A stretch of 37,023 bases of DNA from an uncultured Gammaproteobacteria bacterium (GTDB lineage: Bacteria > Pseudomonadota > Gammaproteobacteria > PS1 > Pseudothioglobaceae): contig CALBNC010000067.1 in NCBI GenBank assembly GCA_937896195.1, positions 1 to 37,023 on the forward strand. Direction: 5' to 3'. Shown here one piece after another: positions 10,368-19,526 of the stretch (positions are counted from its first letter, which is position 1; every line of letters begins with the position of its first letter). Both the position numbers and the translations under genes were made by a program. The notes below the pieces were generated by a model, which was not told the origin of the DNA, did not search any database, and was given only the letters and a program-made list of their open reading frames with translations.

Positions 10368-11868
10368 TCAAACGTATCCAGGTGGCGTTGTGATCGCTAA
10401 TCCTTATCCAGTTGATCAGGTAAAGATTATTCAGGCACCTTTGCCTAATAAGGTCGTACTCCCTCTTCAGCAAAGAATTGGCGAAGAGGCTAAGTCTTGT
10501 ATTAAAGTAGGTGATAGAGTATTGACAGGACAAGTTATTGCACAAACAGAAGATCAGTTTTGTGTTCCTATTCACGCCTCTATCTCAGGTATTGTTACAG
10601 CAATTGATAAGCAAGCTATTCCTCACAAATCAGGCTTGAAATCTACTTGCATTAGCATTGAATCTGATGGTCAGGATGAGTGGATTAAAACCCAAGGCTG
10701 CGGTAGTGACTTCCTACATTGTGATAGACAAACAATAATTGATTATATTCAGCATTCAGGTATTGTTGGATTAGGTGGCGCTGGATTCCCATCGCATGCT
10801 AAGCTTAATAAAGCGATTGATTGCCATACTTTAATTATTAATGGCACAGAATGCGAGCCGGGTGTAATGTGCGATGATGCTTTAATGCAATACCATCCTA
10901 GAGAAGTGATTCGTGGTGTAGAAATTTTATTACATATTACCGGTGCCCAGCAAGCTATTATAGCCATTGAAAAGGACAAGCAAGAAGCTTACCAGTCTTT
11001 ATTAATGTTTAATCATAATGATAGAATTAGCCTTACACAGCTGCCAACCAAATACACTTCTGGCGCTGAAAAGCTACTAATTAAGACGTTGTTAGATGTT
11101 GAAATCCCATCGGGTGGATTTGCAGCAGATAAAGGCATCTTGTGTCAAAATGTTTCAAGTGTTAAAGCTATTTTTGATGCAGTTATTGACCAGCGACCTT
11201 TGGTCTCTCGTATAGTGACCATCACCGGAGATGCGCTAACCCCAATTAATGTTGAAGTTAGATTAGGTACTTCTTTTGAACAGGTAATCAACTTAACTGA
11301 TGTCAATAATCAGGCGCATGATTACCGCATGGGTGGCATGATGATGGGGGTTGATATTGAAACAACCCAAATGCCAATTTGCAAGATTACTAATTGTATC
11401 TTTGTTAATAATAAAACATTAAAGCAGCCCGCAAAAGAATGTATTCGTTGCAATACTTGTAATACTGTTTGCCCGATTGGATTATTGCCTCAGCAACTTT
11501 ATTGGCATGCTAAAAGTGAAAATATTGAAAAATGCACAGATTACCATCTATCGGATTGTATTGAGTGTGCCTGTTGTTCTTATGTTTGCCCTAGCAATAT
11601 TGATTTAGTCAGTTACTTTTCGTTTGCTAAAGCGCTGGATAAAAAACAAACAGCCGATCAAGAGAGAATCGATATTGCTAGAGACCGGTTTGAGTTTAGA
11701 GAGTATAGATTGGACCGAAATAAAGAAGAGCGCTCAAAAATGATGGCTGAGAAAAAACAAGCGCTGAAAGAAAAAATGGCCAAAGACAAAGAACAAGGTC
11801 TAGAACAAACAGATAAAATTGCCCAAGCGATGGCTCGCGTTAAAAAAACCAAGGAAGATAATGCATAG
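10360..11868 (+). CDS. rsxC: Rsx/Rnf electron transport complex subunit C
   Basis: Peripheral subunit that contacts NADH and relays electrons through FMN and Fe-S clusters. With the TTG start at 10360 it has 502 residues; ATG 10333 would add nine and has no ribosome-binding site. The NuoF-like nucleotide region contains [13 protein letters not shown] (about 137-149). Two 4Fe-4S motifs follow: Cys361, 364, 367, 371 and Cys400, 403, 406, 410. The C-terminal tail is highly charged and probably helical; it is shorter than the long repeat tail of enterobacterial RsxC. It overlaps rsxB by 8 nt and rsxD by 8 nt. Confidence 0.95.
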   Translation: MSSQTYPGGVVIANPYPVDQVKIIQAPLPNKVVLPLQQRIGEEAKSCIKVGDRVLTGQVIAQTEDQFCVPIHASISGIVTAIDKQAIPHKSGLKSTCISIESDGQDEWIKTQGCGSDFLHCDRQTIIDYIQHSGIVGLGGAGFPSHAKLNKAIDCHTLIINGTECEPGVMCDDALMQYHPREVIRGVEILLHITGAQQAIIAIEKDKQEAYQSLLMFNHNDRISLTQLPTKYTSGAEKLLIKTLLDVEIPSGGFAADKGILCQNVSSVKAIFDAVIDQRPLVSRIVTITGDALTPINVEVRLGTSFEQVINLTDVNNQAHDYRMGGMMMGVDIETTQMPICKITNCIFVNNKTLKQPAKECIRCNTCNTVCPIGLLPQQLYWHAKSENIEKCTDYHLSDCIECACCSYVCPSNIDLVSYFSFAKALDKKQTADQERIDIARDRFEFREYRLDRNKEERSKMMAEKKQALKEKMAKDKEQGLEQTDKIAQAMARVKKTKEDNA

Positions 11869-12808
11869 TACTGGTCTCAACACTAATCAAATCATGCGAC
11901 AAGTCATTTACGCCCTAGCGTTAGGCGTAAGTGCATCTTATATATTTTTTGGTTGGGGTATTGTTATCCAAATACTACTTGGTGTTGTTTCGGCATTAGT
12001 TATCGAAGCGACTTTTGTGGCAATGCGAGGTCGTCCAGTGTTAGAGTCGATTAGTGATGGGTCAGCAGTTTTAACAGCAGTTTTATTAGCTATCTCTATT
12101 CCATCAATTGCGCCATGGTGGATTATTGTAGTTGGCGTTGCTTTTGCTATTATTTTTGGCAAGCAATTATATGGCGGTCTAGGTAGTAACCCATTTAATC
12201 CTGCCATGCTAGGATATGCTTTTTTACTAATTTCATATCCTTTACAGATGACCACCTGGCCCGTTGATTTTTCAGCATTTAGTCAGGCTATTAATATCAT
12301 CTTTAATGCATTGAGTTTTGATGGTTTATCCGGCGCAACAAGATTAGATGAGGTAAAAATAGGCCTATCTTTGGGTAATAATCTAGCATCAATACAGGTG
12401 CATTCTATTTCACAGGCTTGGATTAATGCTGGATTTTTAGTGGGCGGTATTTATTTATTGGCACGCAAAGTTATCTTCTGGCATATTCCAATGGCTTTTA
12501 TATCAGGTATTGTAGTGATGGCTTTGTTAGTTTTAATCTTTGATTCACAAACACATCTTCCAGTGCAAAATCATTTGATGCTAGGCGGCACTATGCTGGG
12601 CGCTTTCTTTATTGCAACCGATCCGATTTCAGCAAGTACTACGCCTAAAGGACGATTGATTTACGGATTTTTGATTGGCGTACTAATTGTTGTTATTAGA
12701 AACTATGGTGGCTATCCAGACGGCATTGCATTTGCCGTCTTATTAATGAATATGACTGTACCATTGATTGATCAATACACTCAACCTAAAGTGTTCGGCA
12801 GATCATGA
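11861..12808 (+). CDS. rsxD: Rsx/Rnf electron transport complex subunit D
   Basis: Membrane subunit with covalently bound FMN. I choose ATG 11861 (315 aa) because AAGGAA lies 4 nt upstream and the N-terminus then matches RsxD proteins; a further in-frame TTG upstream would lie inside rsxC. The flavinylation motif is DGLSGAT, with Thr160 the expected FMN-linked residue. The segment IPSIAPWW and KQLYGGLGSNPFNPAMLGY (about 101-119) are family hallmarks. It overlaps rsxC by 8 nt and rsxG by 4 nt (ATGA). Confidence 0.95.
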   Translation: MHSTGLNTNQIMRQVIYALALGVSASYIFFGWGIVIQILLGVVSALVIEATFVAMRGRPVLESISDGSAVLTAVLLAISIPSIAPWWIIVVGVAFAIIFGKQLYGGLGSNPFNPAMLGYAFLLISYPLQMTTWPVDFSAFSQAINIIFNALSFDGLSGATRLDEVKIGLSLGNNLASIQVHSISQAWINAGFLVGGIYLLARKVIFWHIPMAFISGIVVMALLVLIFDSQTHLPVQNHLMLGGTMLGAFFIATDPISASTTPKGRLIYGFLIGVLIVVIRNYGGYPDGIAFAVLLMNMTVPLIDQYTQPKVFGRS

Positions 12809-13407
12809 TTAAGGCAATTTTAAAATCTGGCATGCTGCTTTTGGTCTTTACCATGGTTAGTATTTTATTCGTCAGTTGGACGCAAGATACCACTCAGGAA
12901 AAGATTCAATATAATGAAGAGCAGTTACTCATCAAGCGCTTAGCTGAACTGGTGTCTAATTATGATAATGATATTTTGAAAGAAAAATACGATCAAGTGC
13001 TAACGTTACATGGCATTAAGCAAACAATTGGAATTTATCCTGCAAAGAGAAATGGACAAACTTTTGCTTACTTGGTAGAACATACTTATCCAAATGGATA
13101 CAATGGCAGTATTCGCCTATTAACGGGAATTTCTGTTGACGAAACACTACTGGGTGTTCGTGTAGTAGCTCACAAAGAAACACCAGGACTTGGGGATAAA
13201 ATTGAAACAAGAAAGTCCGACTGGATTAAACAATTTACTGGATTATCTTTATCAAATCCTACTCAAGATAATTGGAAAGTAAAGCGTGATGGTGGCGTAT
13301 TTGAAGCATTTACGGGCGCTACTATTACACCTAGAGCTATTGTGACAGCTAGTTACCAGGTATTAGAACTATTTAACAAAAAATCCTTGTTAATCAAAGC
13401 TAAATAA
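12805..13407 (+). CDS. rsxG: Rsx/Rnf electron transport complex subunit G
   Basis: FMN-binding periplasmic subunit anchored by one N-terminal helix (about 7-25). The 200-aa protein carries AHKETPGLGDKIE (122-134) and the flavinylation motif FTGATITPRA with TGAT at 170-173, so Thr173 is the likely FMN-phosphoester site. It begins in the rsxD stop (ATGA). In most proteobacteria rsxE follows rsxG; here queA begins 3 nt downstream and no rsxE is seen. Confidence 0.94.
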   Translation: MIKAILKSGMLLLVFTMVSILFVSWTQDTTQEKIQYNEEQLLIKRLAELVSNYDNDILKEKYDQVLTLHGIKQTIGIYPAKRNGQTFAYLVEHTYPNGYNGSIRLLTGISVDETLLGVRVVAHKETPGLGDKIETRKSDWIKQFTGLSLSNPTQDNWKVKRDGGVFEAFTGATITPRAIVTASYQVLELFNKKSLLIKAK

Positions 13408-13410
13408 ATT

Positions 13411-14427
13411 ATGCTCTTAAGTGAATTTGATTTTGACTTACCCAAGTCATTAATTGCGCAAAATCCGCCAGAAAATAGAACAGATTCTCGACTTTTAGTG
13501 CCCCGTGATTCGATTATAGATTCTCATTTTTATCAAATAGCTGACTTTATAAAACCAGGTGATTTGCTAGTTATGAATAACACACGGGTTATTCCTGCAA
13601 GATTATTTGGTTATAAGGCTTCGGGTGGAAAAGTTGAGATTATGATTGAACGTTTGCTAGATGAAAGTCATGTTTTGGCGATGATAAAAGCCTCTAGGGC
13701 GCCAAAAATTGATAGCTTTATTACCCTTGAAAATGGTGAAAAAGCTCAAATCATTAGTAAAGAGCATGGTTTTTATACTGTAAATTTTGAAACAGATTCG
13801 CTACTAGACTTGTTAGATGATGTGGGTCATATTCCTCTACCACCTTATATTGAGAGAAGTGATGATAAAACTGATCTAGAACGTTACCAGACTGTATTTG
13901 CCGAGCAAGATGGTGCAGTTGCTGCGCCAACGGCTGGACTGCATTTTGATGATGCCTTATTAAAAGACTTAAAAGATAAAGGCATTGACCATACTTTCGT
14001 AACCCTTCATGTCGGTGCAGGCACATTCCAACCTGTTAAGGCCGACAACATTACTGATCATAAGATGCATAGTGAGTATTTTGAAATTGATCAAAAAACT
14101 GTGGATAAAATTAATCAAACCAAAGCTAATGGTGGGCGAATTATCGCCGTAGGAACAACTGCGGTAAGATCTATGGAATCTGCTGCTAAAAGCGGTACGT
14201 TAGTTGCTACAAAAGAAGAGACGGATATTTTTATCTATCCAGGTTATAAGTTTAAAGTAGTTGATATGATGATTACCAATTTTCACTTGCCGAAGTCATC
14301 TTTGTTGATGCTGGTTAGTGCTTTTATTGGGCGTGAAAAAATGATGGAAATTTACCAACATGCCATTCATGAAAAATATCGATTTTTCTCCTATGGTGAT
14401 GCGATGCTATTGCACAAAGTACAATAA
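13411..14427 (+). CDS. queA: S-adenosylmethionine:tRNA ribosyltransferase-isomerase
   Basis: Transfers the ribosyl part of S-adenosylmethionine to 7-aminomethyl-7-deazaguanine in tRNA, giving epoxyqueuosine. The 338-aa length is typical. Family signatures are NNTRVIPARLFG (56-67), AAPTAGLHF about half way, and NFHLPKSSLLMLVSAFIGRE near the C-terminus. It starts 3 nt after rsxG, so it is part of the same run. tgt, often its neighbour, is not in the window. Confidence 0.96.
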   Translation: MLLSEFDFDLPKSLIAQNPPENRTDSRLLVPRDSIIDSHFYQIADFIKPGDLLVMNNTRVIPARLFGYKASGGKVEIMIERLLDESHVLAMIKASRAPKIDSFITLENGEKAQIISKEHGFYTVNFETDSLLDLLDDVGHIPLPPYIERSDDKTDLERYQTVFAEQDGAVAAPTAGLHFDDALLKDLKDKGIDHTFVTLHVGAGTFQPVKADNITDHKMHSEYFEIDQKTVDKINQTKANGGRIIAVGTTAVRSMESAAKSGTLVATKEETDIFIYPGYKFKVVDMMITNFHLPKSSLLMLVSAFIGREKMMEIYQHAIHEKYRFFSYGDAMLLHKVQ

Positions 14428-14447
14428 TTTATTTTCAAGTGGATAAT

Positions 14448-14804
14448 ATGATTTATAAAAATGAGCTAGTTAAAGTCGAAATTGAACCCAGTGAAATTCC
14501 CTGGGTTAAAGTATTTACTCAAAGAGAAATTAAAGAATTTAGCGAATGTACACTTGATGAAAAGTTAGAAATTTTTAGAATTATTGACATCACTGAAAAG
14601 ACTATGCTGGAATATTTCAAAGCAGATAAGATTAATATCGCATCATTTGGAAACTTATTGCCACACGTTCATTGGCATATTATGGCGCGTTTTAAAACTG
14701 ATAGTTATTTCCCGCAACCAATGTGGGGTGAAAAACAAAGACAAGCGCAACTAGATTTACCTAGTTTTAATGTGTTCTTTAAGCAACTAGCAGAGAGTTT
14801 ATGA
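14448..14804 (+). CDS. HIT-family protein
   Basis: A 118-aa protein of the histidine-triad superfamily, which hydrolyses or transfers nucleotide phosphoramidates or diadenosine polyphosphates. The triad HVHWHIM is at 73-79 with His73, 75 and 77, preceded by NIASFGNLLPH in place of the usual N-xGxxxGQ-VxH loop. I choose ATG 14448; a GTG three codons upstream is possible. It follows queA by 20 nt and overlaps the thioredoxin-like gene by 4 nt. The substrate is unknown. Confidence 0.85.
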   Translation: MIYKNELVKVEIEPSEIPWVKVFTQREIKEFSECTLDEKLEIFRIIDITEKTMLEYFKADKINIASFGNLLPHVHWHIMARFKTDSYFPQPMWGEKQRQAQLDLPSFNVFFKQLAESL

Positions 14805-15130
14805 ATCAGCTAGAAAATCAAGCACAACTAGACACACTCAAGCGTGAAAAAGAGGCAGTTTTAATTCTTTTTGGCGGAGCTCATTGCGGCGTTTGCCAAA
14901 CTATTAAGCCACAAATTGATGAAAAATTTTGCCATAAATTTCCAGATTTAGAAATGGTTTACATTGATTGCGAGCAACTGCAAGAAGTTTGCGCTCAGCA
15001 TGGTGTATTTTCATTACCTGTGGTGCAAGTATTTTTTATGGGACAAAAATTTATTGAAGAAGTTCGAGGTTTTTCGCTCTTAGCACTAGAACAAGAGATT
15101 AACAAAGTCTACGCTAAGATGAATGCTTAA
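14801..15130 (+). CDS. thioredoxin-like protein
   Basis: A 109-aa protein with a single thioredoxin fold. The redox motif is CGVC (Cys29-Cys32) in GGAHCGVCQTIKP, and SLP at 71-73 supplies the cis-proline opposite it. It has no signal peptide, so it should be cytoplasmic. The CGVC motif differs from the CGPC of housekeeping thioredoxin; a similar small thioredoxin-like class co-occurs with varied genes. It ends the long plus-strand run, and its last 17 nt overlap the end of the convergent gene at 15114. Confidence 0.85.
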   Translation: MNQLENQAQLDTLKREKEAVLILFGGAHCGVCQTIKPQIDEKFCHKFPDLEMVYIDCEQLQEVCAQHGVFSLPVVQVFFMGQKFIEEVRGFSLLALEQEINKVYAKMNA

Positions 15131-15881
15131 TTTGTTGTAATGCTGGCAAATCTAAGCCAAACTCTTTGGCTAACTGTAAAGTCCTATTGAGTCTTGCGGG
15201 GGCAGATCTACCCATGCAGCTGTGGTCTAGATCACCTTCAAAGGCTTTTATCATGCTTTTTTCTAGCGCTACCTGATCAAAATTTTTGCCTGTCAGTGAG
15301 CTTTGTAATTTAATAATATCGCTGGAAACTTCACGCATTAATTGCAGATGATGAGTACGCAAACTATCAACATTGGCCCCTGGCTCAATGGCCATCCCAG
15401 CTATGTTAGTAGTCAGAATATATAGATTTTTTAAGACTAATTCAAATACTAGCTGCGCTTCATCATCAAGCACATGAGCAGGAATATCAATCAGTATTAA
15501 TGAATCTACTATTATTTGAGCTTTTTTTCCAAATACCGGTGAAGAGATTAGAACTTTAGAATCCATGCCTTTCTTTTTCTCAAACCAAACTGAGATAACG
15601 GTTGGATAAACAAAATGATAATCTATCCAGTCACGAGGCAGAAGCTCATTTTGCATCATGGCTACTCGGTCTTTCCAGGATTCTGGAATTTGCGCTAGTG
15701 CGGTTTGTAAGTCAGCTTCTCCAGTACAGACCAAAATAAGTTCTGGGTCAATACTACTAGCCAGTTTTTTAATATTAGTTTTTCTGGTAATTGGGTAGAC
15801 AGGGTAATTATTTTTTAAGAAGGCGCGTGCAAAAACACTACCAAGTTCACCAATTCCTAAAATTACAATGGGTTTTTTCAT
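15114..15881 (-). CDS. NAD(P)-binding protein resembling ketopantoate reductase
   Basis: Function not established. The 255-aa product (ATG 15881; a TTG at 15914 would add 11 residues) opens with a Rossmann motif VILGIGELGSVFARAF, GxGxxG at 9-14. The helical C-terminal half and the final RSAPARLNRTLQLAKEFGL (225-243) recall the ketopantoate reductase/6-phosphogluconate dehydrogenase layout. The canonical Lys-x3-Asn-x3-Asn/Ser helix of PanE is not clearly present: the closest stretch is LVLKNLYILTTNIAGM (148-163). It follows sucD by 39 nt and is probably cotranscribed with sucCD. It may be a PanE-like reductase with another substrate or only a binding protein. Confidence 0.7.
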   Translation of the reverse strand: MKKPIVILGIGELGSVFARAFLKNNYPVYPITRKTNIKKLASSIDPELILVCTGEADLQTALAQIPESWKDRVAMMQNELLPRDWIDYHFVYPTVISVWFEKKKGMDSKVLISSPVFGKKAQIIVDSLILIDIPAHVLDDEAQLVFELVLKNLYILTTNIAGMAIEPGANVDSLRTHHLQLMREVSSDIIKLQSSLTGKNFDQVALEKSMIKAFEGDLDHSCMGRSAPARLNRTLQLAKEFGLDLPALQQIKHSS

Positions 15882-15920
15882 TTTTTTATCTGTAGATAAT
15901 TGTACTTTTTTCAATACTTA

Positions 15921-16790
15921 TTATCTTAATATTTCCAAAAGAGTTGAGCCCATCATTGCTGGTGTAGGCGCTATGGCAACACCAACTGCTTTCAATGCTT
16001 TGATCTTATCTTCTGCTTTTCCAGTGCCACCACTAATGACCGCACCAGCATGACCCATGCGCTTACCCTTAGGTGCGCTTAAGCCAGCAATGTAAGAGAC
16101 AATAGGTTTGGAAACGTGAGATTGGATAAATTCTGCCGCTTCCTCTTCAGCTGAGCCGCCAATTTCACCCACCATAATAATCGATTTGGTTTGCTCATCT
16201 GCTTCGAATAAGGCCAAACAATCAATGAAGTTCATGCCTTGAATTGGATCGCCACCAATGCCAATACAAGTACTTTGGCCTAGTCCTGCAATGGTCGTTT
16301 GATGAACCGCTTCATAAGTTAAAGTGCCAGATCTAGAGACCACGCCAACGCTACCGGCTTGGTGAATGTTGCCAGGCATAATGCCTAATTTACATTCATC
16401 AGGCGTAATTAAACCAGGGCAATTTGGGCCTACAAGAATAGAGTTAGAATCTTTTAGAATCGCTTTAACTTTAAGCATATCTTGAACGGGTATACCTTCA
16501 GTAATACAAGCAATAACTGGCATTTGCGCTTCAATTGCTTCAATAATAGAAGCATAGGCAAAACGTGGTGGCACATAAATCATGGTGGCCGTTGCGTTGG
16601 TCGCATCCATTGACTCTTTAACAGAGTTGAATACCGGTAAATCCAAATGCGTTTGCCCGCCTTTTCCAGGCGTAACGCCACCAACAAACTGGGTTCCATA
16701 AGCGATAGACTGTTTAGAGTGAAAGGTACCTTGTTTACCTGTAAACCCTTGAGTAATGACTCGAGTATCTTTGTTGATTAATACACTCAT
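15921..16790 (-). CDS. sucD: succinyl-CoA synthetase alpha subunit
   Basis: Catalytic alpha subunit of the citric-acid-cycle enzyme that interconverts succinyl-CoA and succinate with nucleotide formation. The 289-aa protein has the CoA-binding Rossmann N-terminus ([10 protein letters not shown], 15-24), [10 protein letters not shown] (121-130), and the phosphohistidine loop [16 protein letters not shown] with His247. Its ATG shares one base with the sucC stop. In chemoautotrophs with an incomplete cycle this enzyme can serve succinyl-CoA synthesis; no sucA or sucB is present here. Confidence 0.97.
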   Translation of the reverse strand: MSVLINKDTRVITQGFTGKQGTFHSKQSIAYGTQFVGGVTPGKGGQTHLDLPVFNSVKESMDATNATATMIYVPPRFAYASIIEAIEAQMPVIACITEGIPVQDMLKVKAILKDSNSILVGPNCPGLITPDECKLGIMPGNIHQAGSVGVVSRSGTLTYEAVHQTTIAGLGQSTCIGIGGDPIQGMNFIDCLALFEADEQTKSIIMVGEIGGSAEEEAAEFIQSHVSKPIVSYIAGLSAPKGKRMGHAGAVISGGTGKAEDKIKALKAVGVAIAPTPAMMGSTLLEILR

Positions 16791-17959
16791 TATGCAACCC
16801 CCCTAGATAACGACACAATTTTAATGGCCGCCTGAGTAAGGTCTGCTTCAGTATGAATATCAGCAGTTGATTCATCAAGTAGTTTTAAACCTTGCGCAGC
16901 GTTGGTACCTTCCAAGCGAACAACAATTGGTAAATTCAGGCCAACTTTTTCAATCGCTTGTAAAATTCCTTCTGCGATTAAATCACATCGTACAATGCCA
17001 CCAAATATATTAACCAAGACACCTTTAACATTTGCCTCAGTTTGAATGAGTTCAAAAGCTTTAGCAACTCTCTCAGCAGTCGTGCCCCCACCAACATCTA
17101 GAAAGTTAGCAGGCGATCCGCCATGGTGTTCAATAAGATCCATCGTTGCCATTGCCAGCCCTGCACCATTCACCATGCAGCCAATTGTGCCGTTAAGTGA
17201 AATATAATTAAGCTGATATTTACTTGCCTCATTCTCTTTTTCGTCTTCTTGTGAAATGTCACGCATTTCGGCAATATCTTCATGTCGATATAGGGCGTTA
17301 TCATCAAAGTCAATTTTTCCATCAAGTGCTAACAACTGATTATCTGAGGTCGTTATTAATGGATTTATTTCAATAAGGCTAACATCTTTTGTAATAAAAA
17401 TTTCATACAGCCCCATTAGGGTTATGACAAATTGATCTGCTAAAGTATTTTCAAGGTTTAACTGTGAGGCGATTAAAGCACAATCATTTGTGTTTAAAGC
17501 GCCCAATGGATCAACCCCAAACTTGATGATTTTCTCAGGTGTTTCTCTGGCTACTTTTTCAATATCCATGCCGCCTTCAGTAGAAGCTAGGACTGTAATT
17601 TTTTGAGTTTGTCGATCAATCAAAAGACCTAGGTATAGCTCGCGTTCAATATTTTGCCCGCCTTCAATAAGTACTTGGTTAACAGGTAAACCTTTAGCAT
17701 CTGTTTGTGGCGTCACCAGGGTTGATCCAAGTAATTTTTCACAAGCATCTTCAGCGTCTTTGATTGAATGACATAAAACAACACCACCACCTTTGCCGCG
17801 ACCACCTGCGTGCACTTGGGCTTTAGCCACCCAAATATTACCGCCTAATTCAGTACAAGCCTTGTTCACTTGGACAACTGTGGTAATCAGAGTGGCCTTA
17901 GGCGTTTGAATGTTGAATTGTCTAAATAAGCCTTTCGCCTGGTATTCGTGTATGTGCAT
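16790..17959 (-). CDS. sucC: succinyl-CoA synthetase beta subunit
   Basis: Nucleotide-binding beta subunit of succinyl-CoA synthetase. The 389-aa protein has an ATP-grasp N-terminal part beginning [12 protein letters not shown] and containing [11 protein letters not shown] (50-60), and a C-terminal CoA-ligase-type domain with [10 protein letters not shown]. The length is standard. It starts only 52 nt from the efp start on the other strand, so both promoters must share that space or extend into coding sequence. It leads the sucC-sucD-NAD(P)-binding-protein run. Confidence 0.97.
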   Translation of the reverse strand: MHIHEYQAKGLFRQFNIQTPKATLITTVVQVNKACTELGGNIWVAKAQVHAGGRGKGGGVVLCHSIKDAEDACEKLLGSTLVTPQTDAKGLPVNQVLIEGGQNIERELYLGLLIDRQTQKITVLASTEGGMDIEKVARETPEKIIKFGVDPLGALNTNDCALIASQLNLENTLADQFVITLMGLYEIFITKDVSLIEINPLITTSDNQLLALDGKIDFDDNALYRHEDIAEMRDISQEDEKENEASKYQLNYISLNGTIGCMVNGAGLAMATMDLIEHHGGSPANFLDVGGGTTAERVAKAFELIQTEANVKGVLVNIFGGIVRCDLIAEGILQAIEKVGLNLPIVVRLEGTNAAQGLKLLDESTADIHTEADLTQAAIKIVSLSRGVA

Positions 17960-17963
17960 GAAA

Positions 17964-17998
17964 AAGTGCGTAAAATAAGATGCTTGAATTTTACACTT
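17964..17998. promoter_or_regulatory. inverted repeat in the sucC/efp divergent promoter region
   Basis: AAGTGCGTAAAAT (17964-17976) and ATTTTACACTT (17988-17998) are inverted copies with a two-base insertion in the left arm and an 11-nt spacer. Each arm carries TAAAAT reading outward (plus strand 17971-17976, minus strand 17993-17988), a -10-like sequence for each divergent gene. It could be an operator or a symmetric promoter pair. Confidence 0.4.
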
Positions 17999-18011
17999 AT
18001 TAGGTTAAAAA

Positions 18012-18575
18012 ATGGCAAATTACTCTACCAGTCAGTTTAAAAATGGCATGAAATTAATGCTTGATGGTAATCCTTGCTCTATTGTTAACAATGAAATTGT
18101 AAAGCCCGGCAAAGGTCAGGCGTTTAATCGTGTTAAATTTAAAGACTTGATTACTGGAAAAAGCCTAATTAAAACGTTTAAGTCGGGTGAATCGTTAGAA
18201 AGTGCTGACGTGATGGAGCTCGACATGCAGTATCTTTATAATGATGGCAGTGTTTGGAATTTTATGGATACAGAGTCTTTCGAGCAGCATGCTATCGATG
18301 ATAGCTCTATGGATGATGCACGAGGATATTTGGTCGAGCAAGACATGTGTACTGTGGTCCTTTGGAATAATAATCCGATTTCAGTTACGCCACCTATCCA
18401 TGTTATGTTGGAAGTTGTGGATACGGATCCTGGTCTTAAAGGTGACTCTGCTGGAACCGGTGGTAAACCGGCAACCATGAATACAGGTGTGGTTGTTCAA
18501 GTGCCTTTGTTTATTGGCATTGGTGAAGTCATAAAAGTGGATACACGCACTAATGAATACGCTGGGCGCTCATAA
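18012..18575 (+). CDS. efp: elongation factor P
   Basis: Relieves ribosome stalling at proline runs. The 187-aa length and three beta-barrel domains are standard. The modified loop reads VKPGKGQAF with the acceptor Lys34 and Gly33 before it, the lysine type that is beta-lysylated. The modifying enzyme gene epmA is the next gene. A hairpin follows the stop codon. It is divergent from sucC with a 52-nt gap. Confidence 0.97.
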   Translation: MANYSTSQFKNGMKLMLDGNPCSIVNNEIVKPGKGQAFNRVKFKDLITGKSLIKTFKSGESLESADVMELDMQYLYNDGSVWNFMDTESFEQHAIDDSSMDDARGYLVEQDMCTVVLWNNNPISVTPPIHVMLEVVDTDPGLKGDSAGTGGKPATMNTGVVVQVPLFIGIGEVIKVDTRTNEYAGRS

Positions 18576-18590
18576 CAATCATTTAAATGT

Positions 18591-18619
18591 GAAGTTTGAA
18601 TTGTTAAACTTCTTTATTT
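18591..18619 (+). terminator. terminator-like hairpin after efp
   Basis: GAAGTTT (18591-18597) pairs with AAACTTC (18606-18612) over an 8-nt loop and is followed by TTTATTTT. The stem is short and AT-rich, so termination may be partial and epmA may receive read-through. Confidence 0.5.
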
Positions 18620-18632
18620 TCAATCTGGCAAC

Positions 18633-19511
18633 ATGATAGCATTACAGAAAAAAGCCACCCTGTTTAAAAAAATTCGAGAATTTTTTGATGCCCAGGGCTT
18701 GACTGAAGTTCAAACACCGTCTTTATTAAACACACCAACAACTGATGTTTATATTGATAGCATTGCTGTAGTAACTAATAAAGAAATCGGCCAAAAAACT
18801 CACAAGTATCTGCACACCTCTCCAGAGCTAGAAATGAAAAAACTACTCTCGCAGGGTAGTGGTGATATTTATCAAATCTGCCAGGTTTTTAGAGATAATG
18901 AAATAGGCGAGCGCAATTTTAATGAATTCACTTTATTAGAATATTACCGCCTTGATTTTGATATTTACCAATTAATGAGTGATATATCAGCCCTACTTCG
19001 CCATTTAGGCATACATGATGAAGTGGTTAAAATGTCTTATGCTCAAGCGTTTAATCAATTTGGAAAAATTGATATATTAAATACAGATTTTGAATCATTA
19101 AAGCGTATCGCTTTAACACATGACCTCAATATTGATTTTGAATGGATTGAAGATCTACAAATGCTGTTATTTGTTCATCTAGTTGAGCCTTGTTTAAAAG
19201 ATTTACCAGTGTGTTTTATCTATGATTATCCTTCGGAGCAGTCTGCGTTGGCAAGAGTTGATGGCAAGATTGCCCATAGATTCGAGTTGTATTTATCAGG
19301 TGTTGAGGTGGGCAATGGTTATGACGAATTGCAAAGCGCTAAATCGTACCAACAAGTATTTGCACGTGAGAATGCTAAGCGTCAACAGATTAACAAACCT
19401 TCTTTTGAACTAGATTTAGAATTTTTAGCCTGTTTGGAAAAGCCTTTGCCAAAGTGTTCAGGCGTTGCTATTGGGATAGAGCGATTAGCCTCTCAACTCT
19501 TTGCAACCTGA
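18633..19511 (+). CDS. epmA: EF-P lysine ligase EpmA (lysyl-tRNA synthetase-like)
   Basis: Attaches (R)-beta-lysine to Lys34 of EF-P. The 292-aa protein is a class II LysRS catalytic core without an anticodon-binding domain. Visible class II elements are FRDNEIGERNFNEFTLLEYY (motif 2, about 89-108) and SGVAIGIERL near the C-terminus (motif 3). The segment HTSPELEMKKLL matches the EpmA/LysRS active-site wall. Its position after efp agrees with its partner. The lysine 2,3-aminomutase gene epmB, needed for full modification, is not in the window. Confidence 0.95.
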   Translation: MIALQKKATLFKKIREFFDAQGLTEVQTPSLLNTPTTDVYIDSIAVVTNKEIGQKTHKYLHTSPELEMKKLLSQGSGDIYQICQVFRDNEIGERNFNEFTLLEYYRLDFDIYQLMSDISALLRHLGIHDEVVKMSYAQAFNQFGKIDILNTDFESLKRIALTHDLNIDFEWIEDLQMLLFVHLVEPCLKDLPVCFIYDYPSEQSALARVDGKIAHRFELYLSGVEVGNGYDELQSAKSYQQVFARENAKRQQINKPSFELDLEFLACLEKPLPKCSGVAIGIERLASQLFAT

Positions 19512-19526
19512 CTAAAATATAGAACA

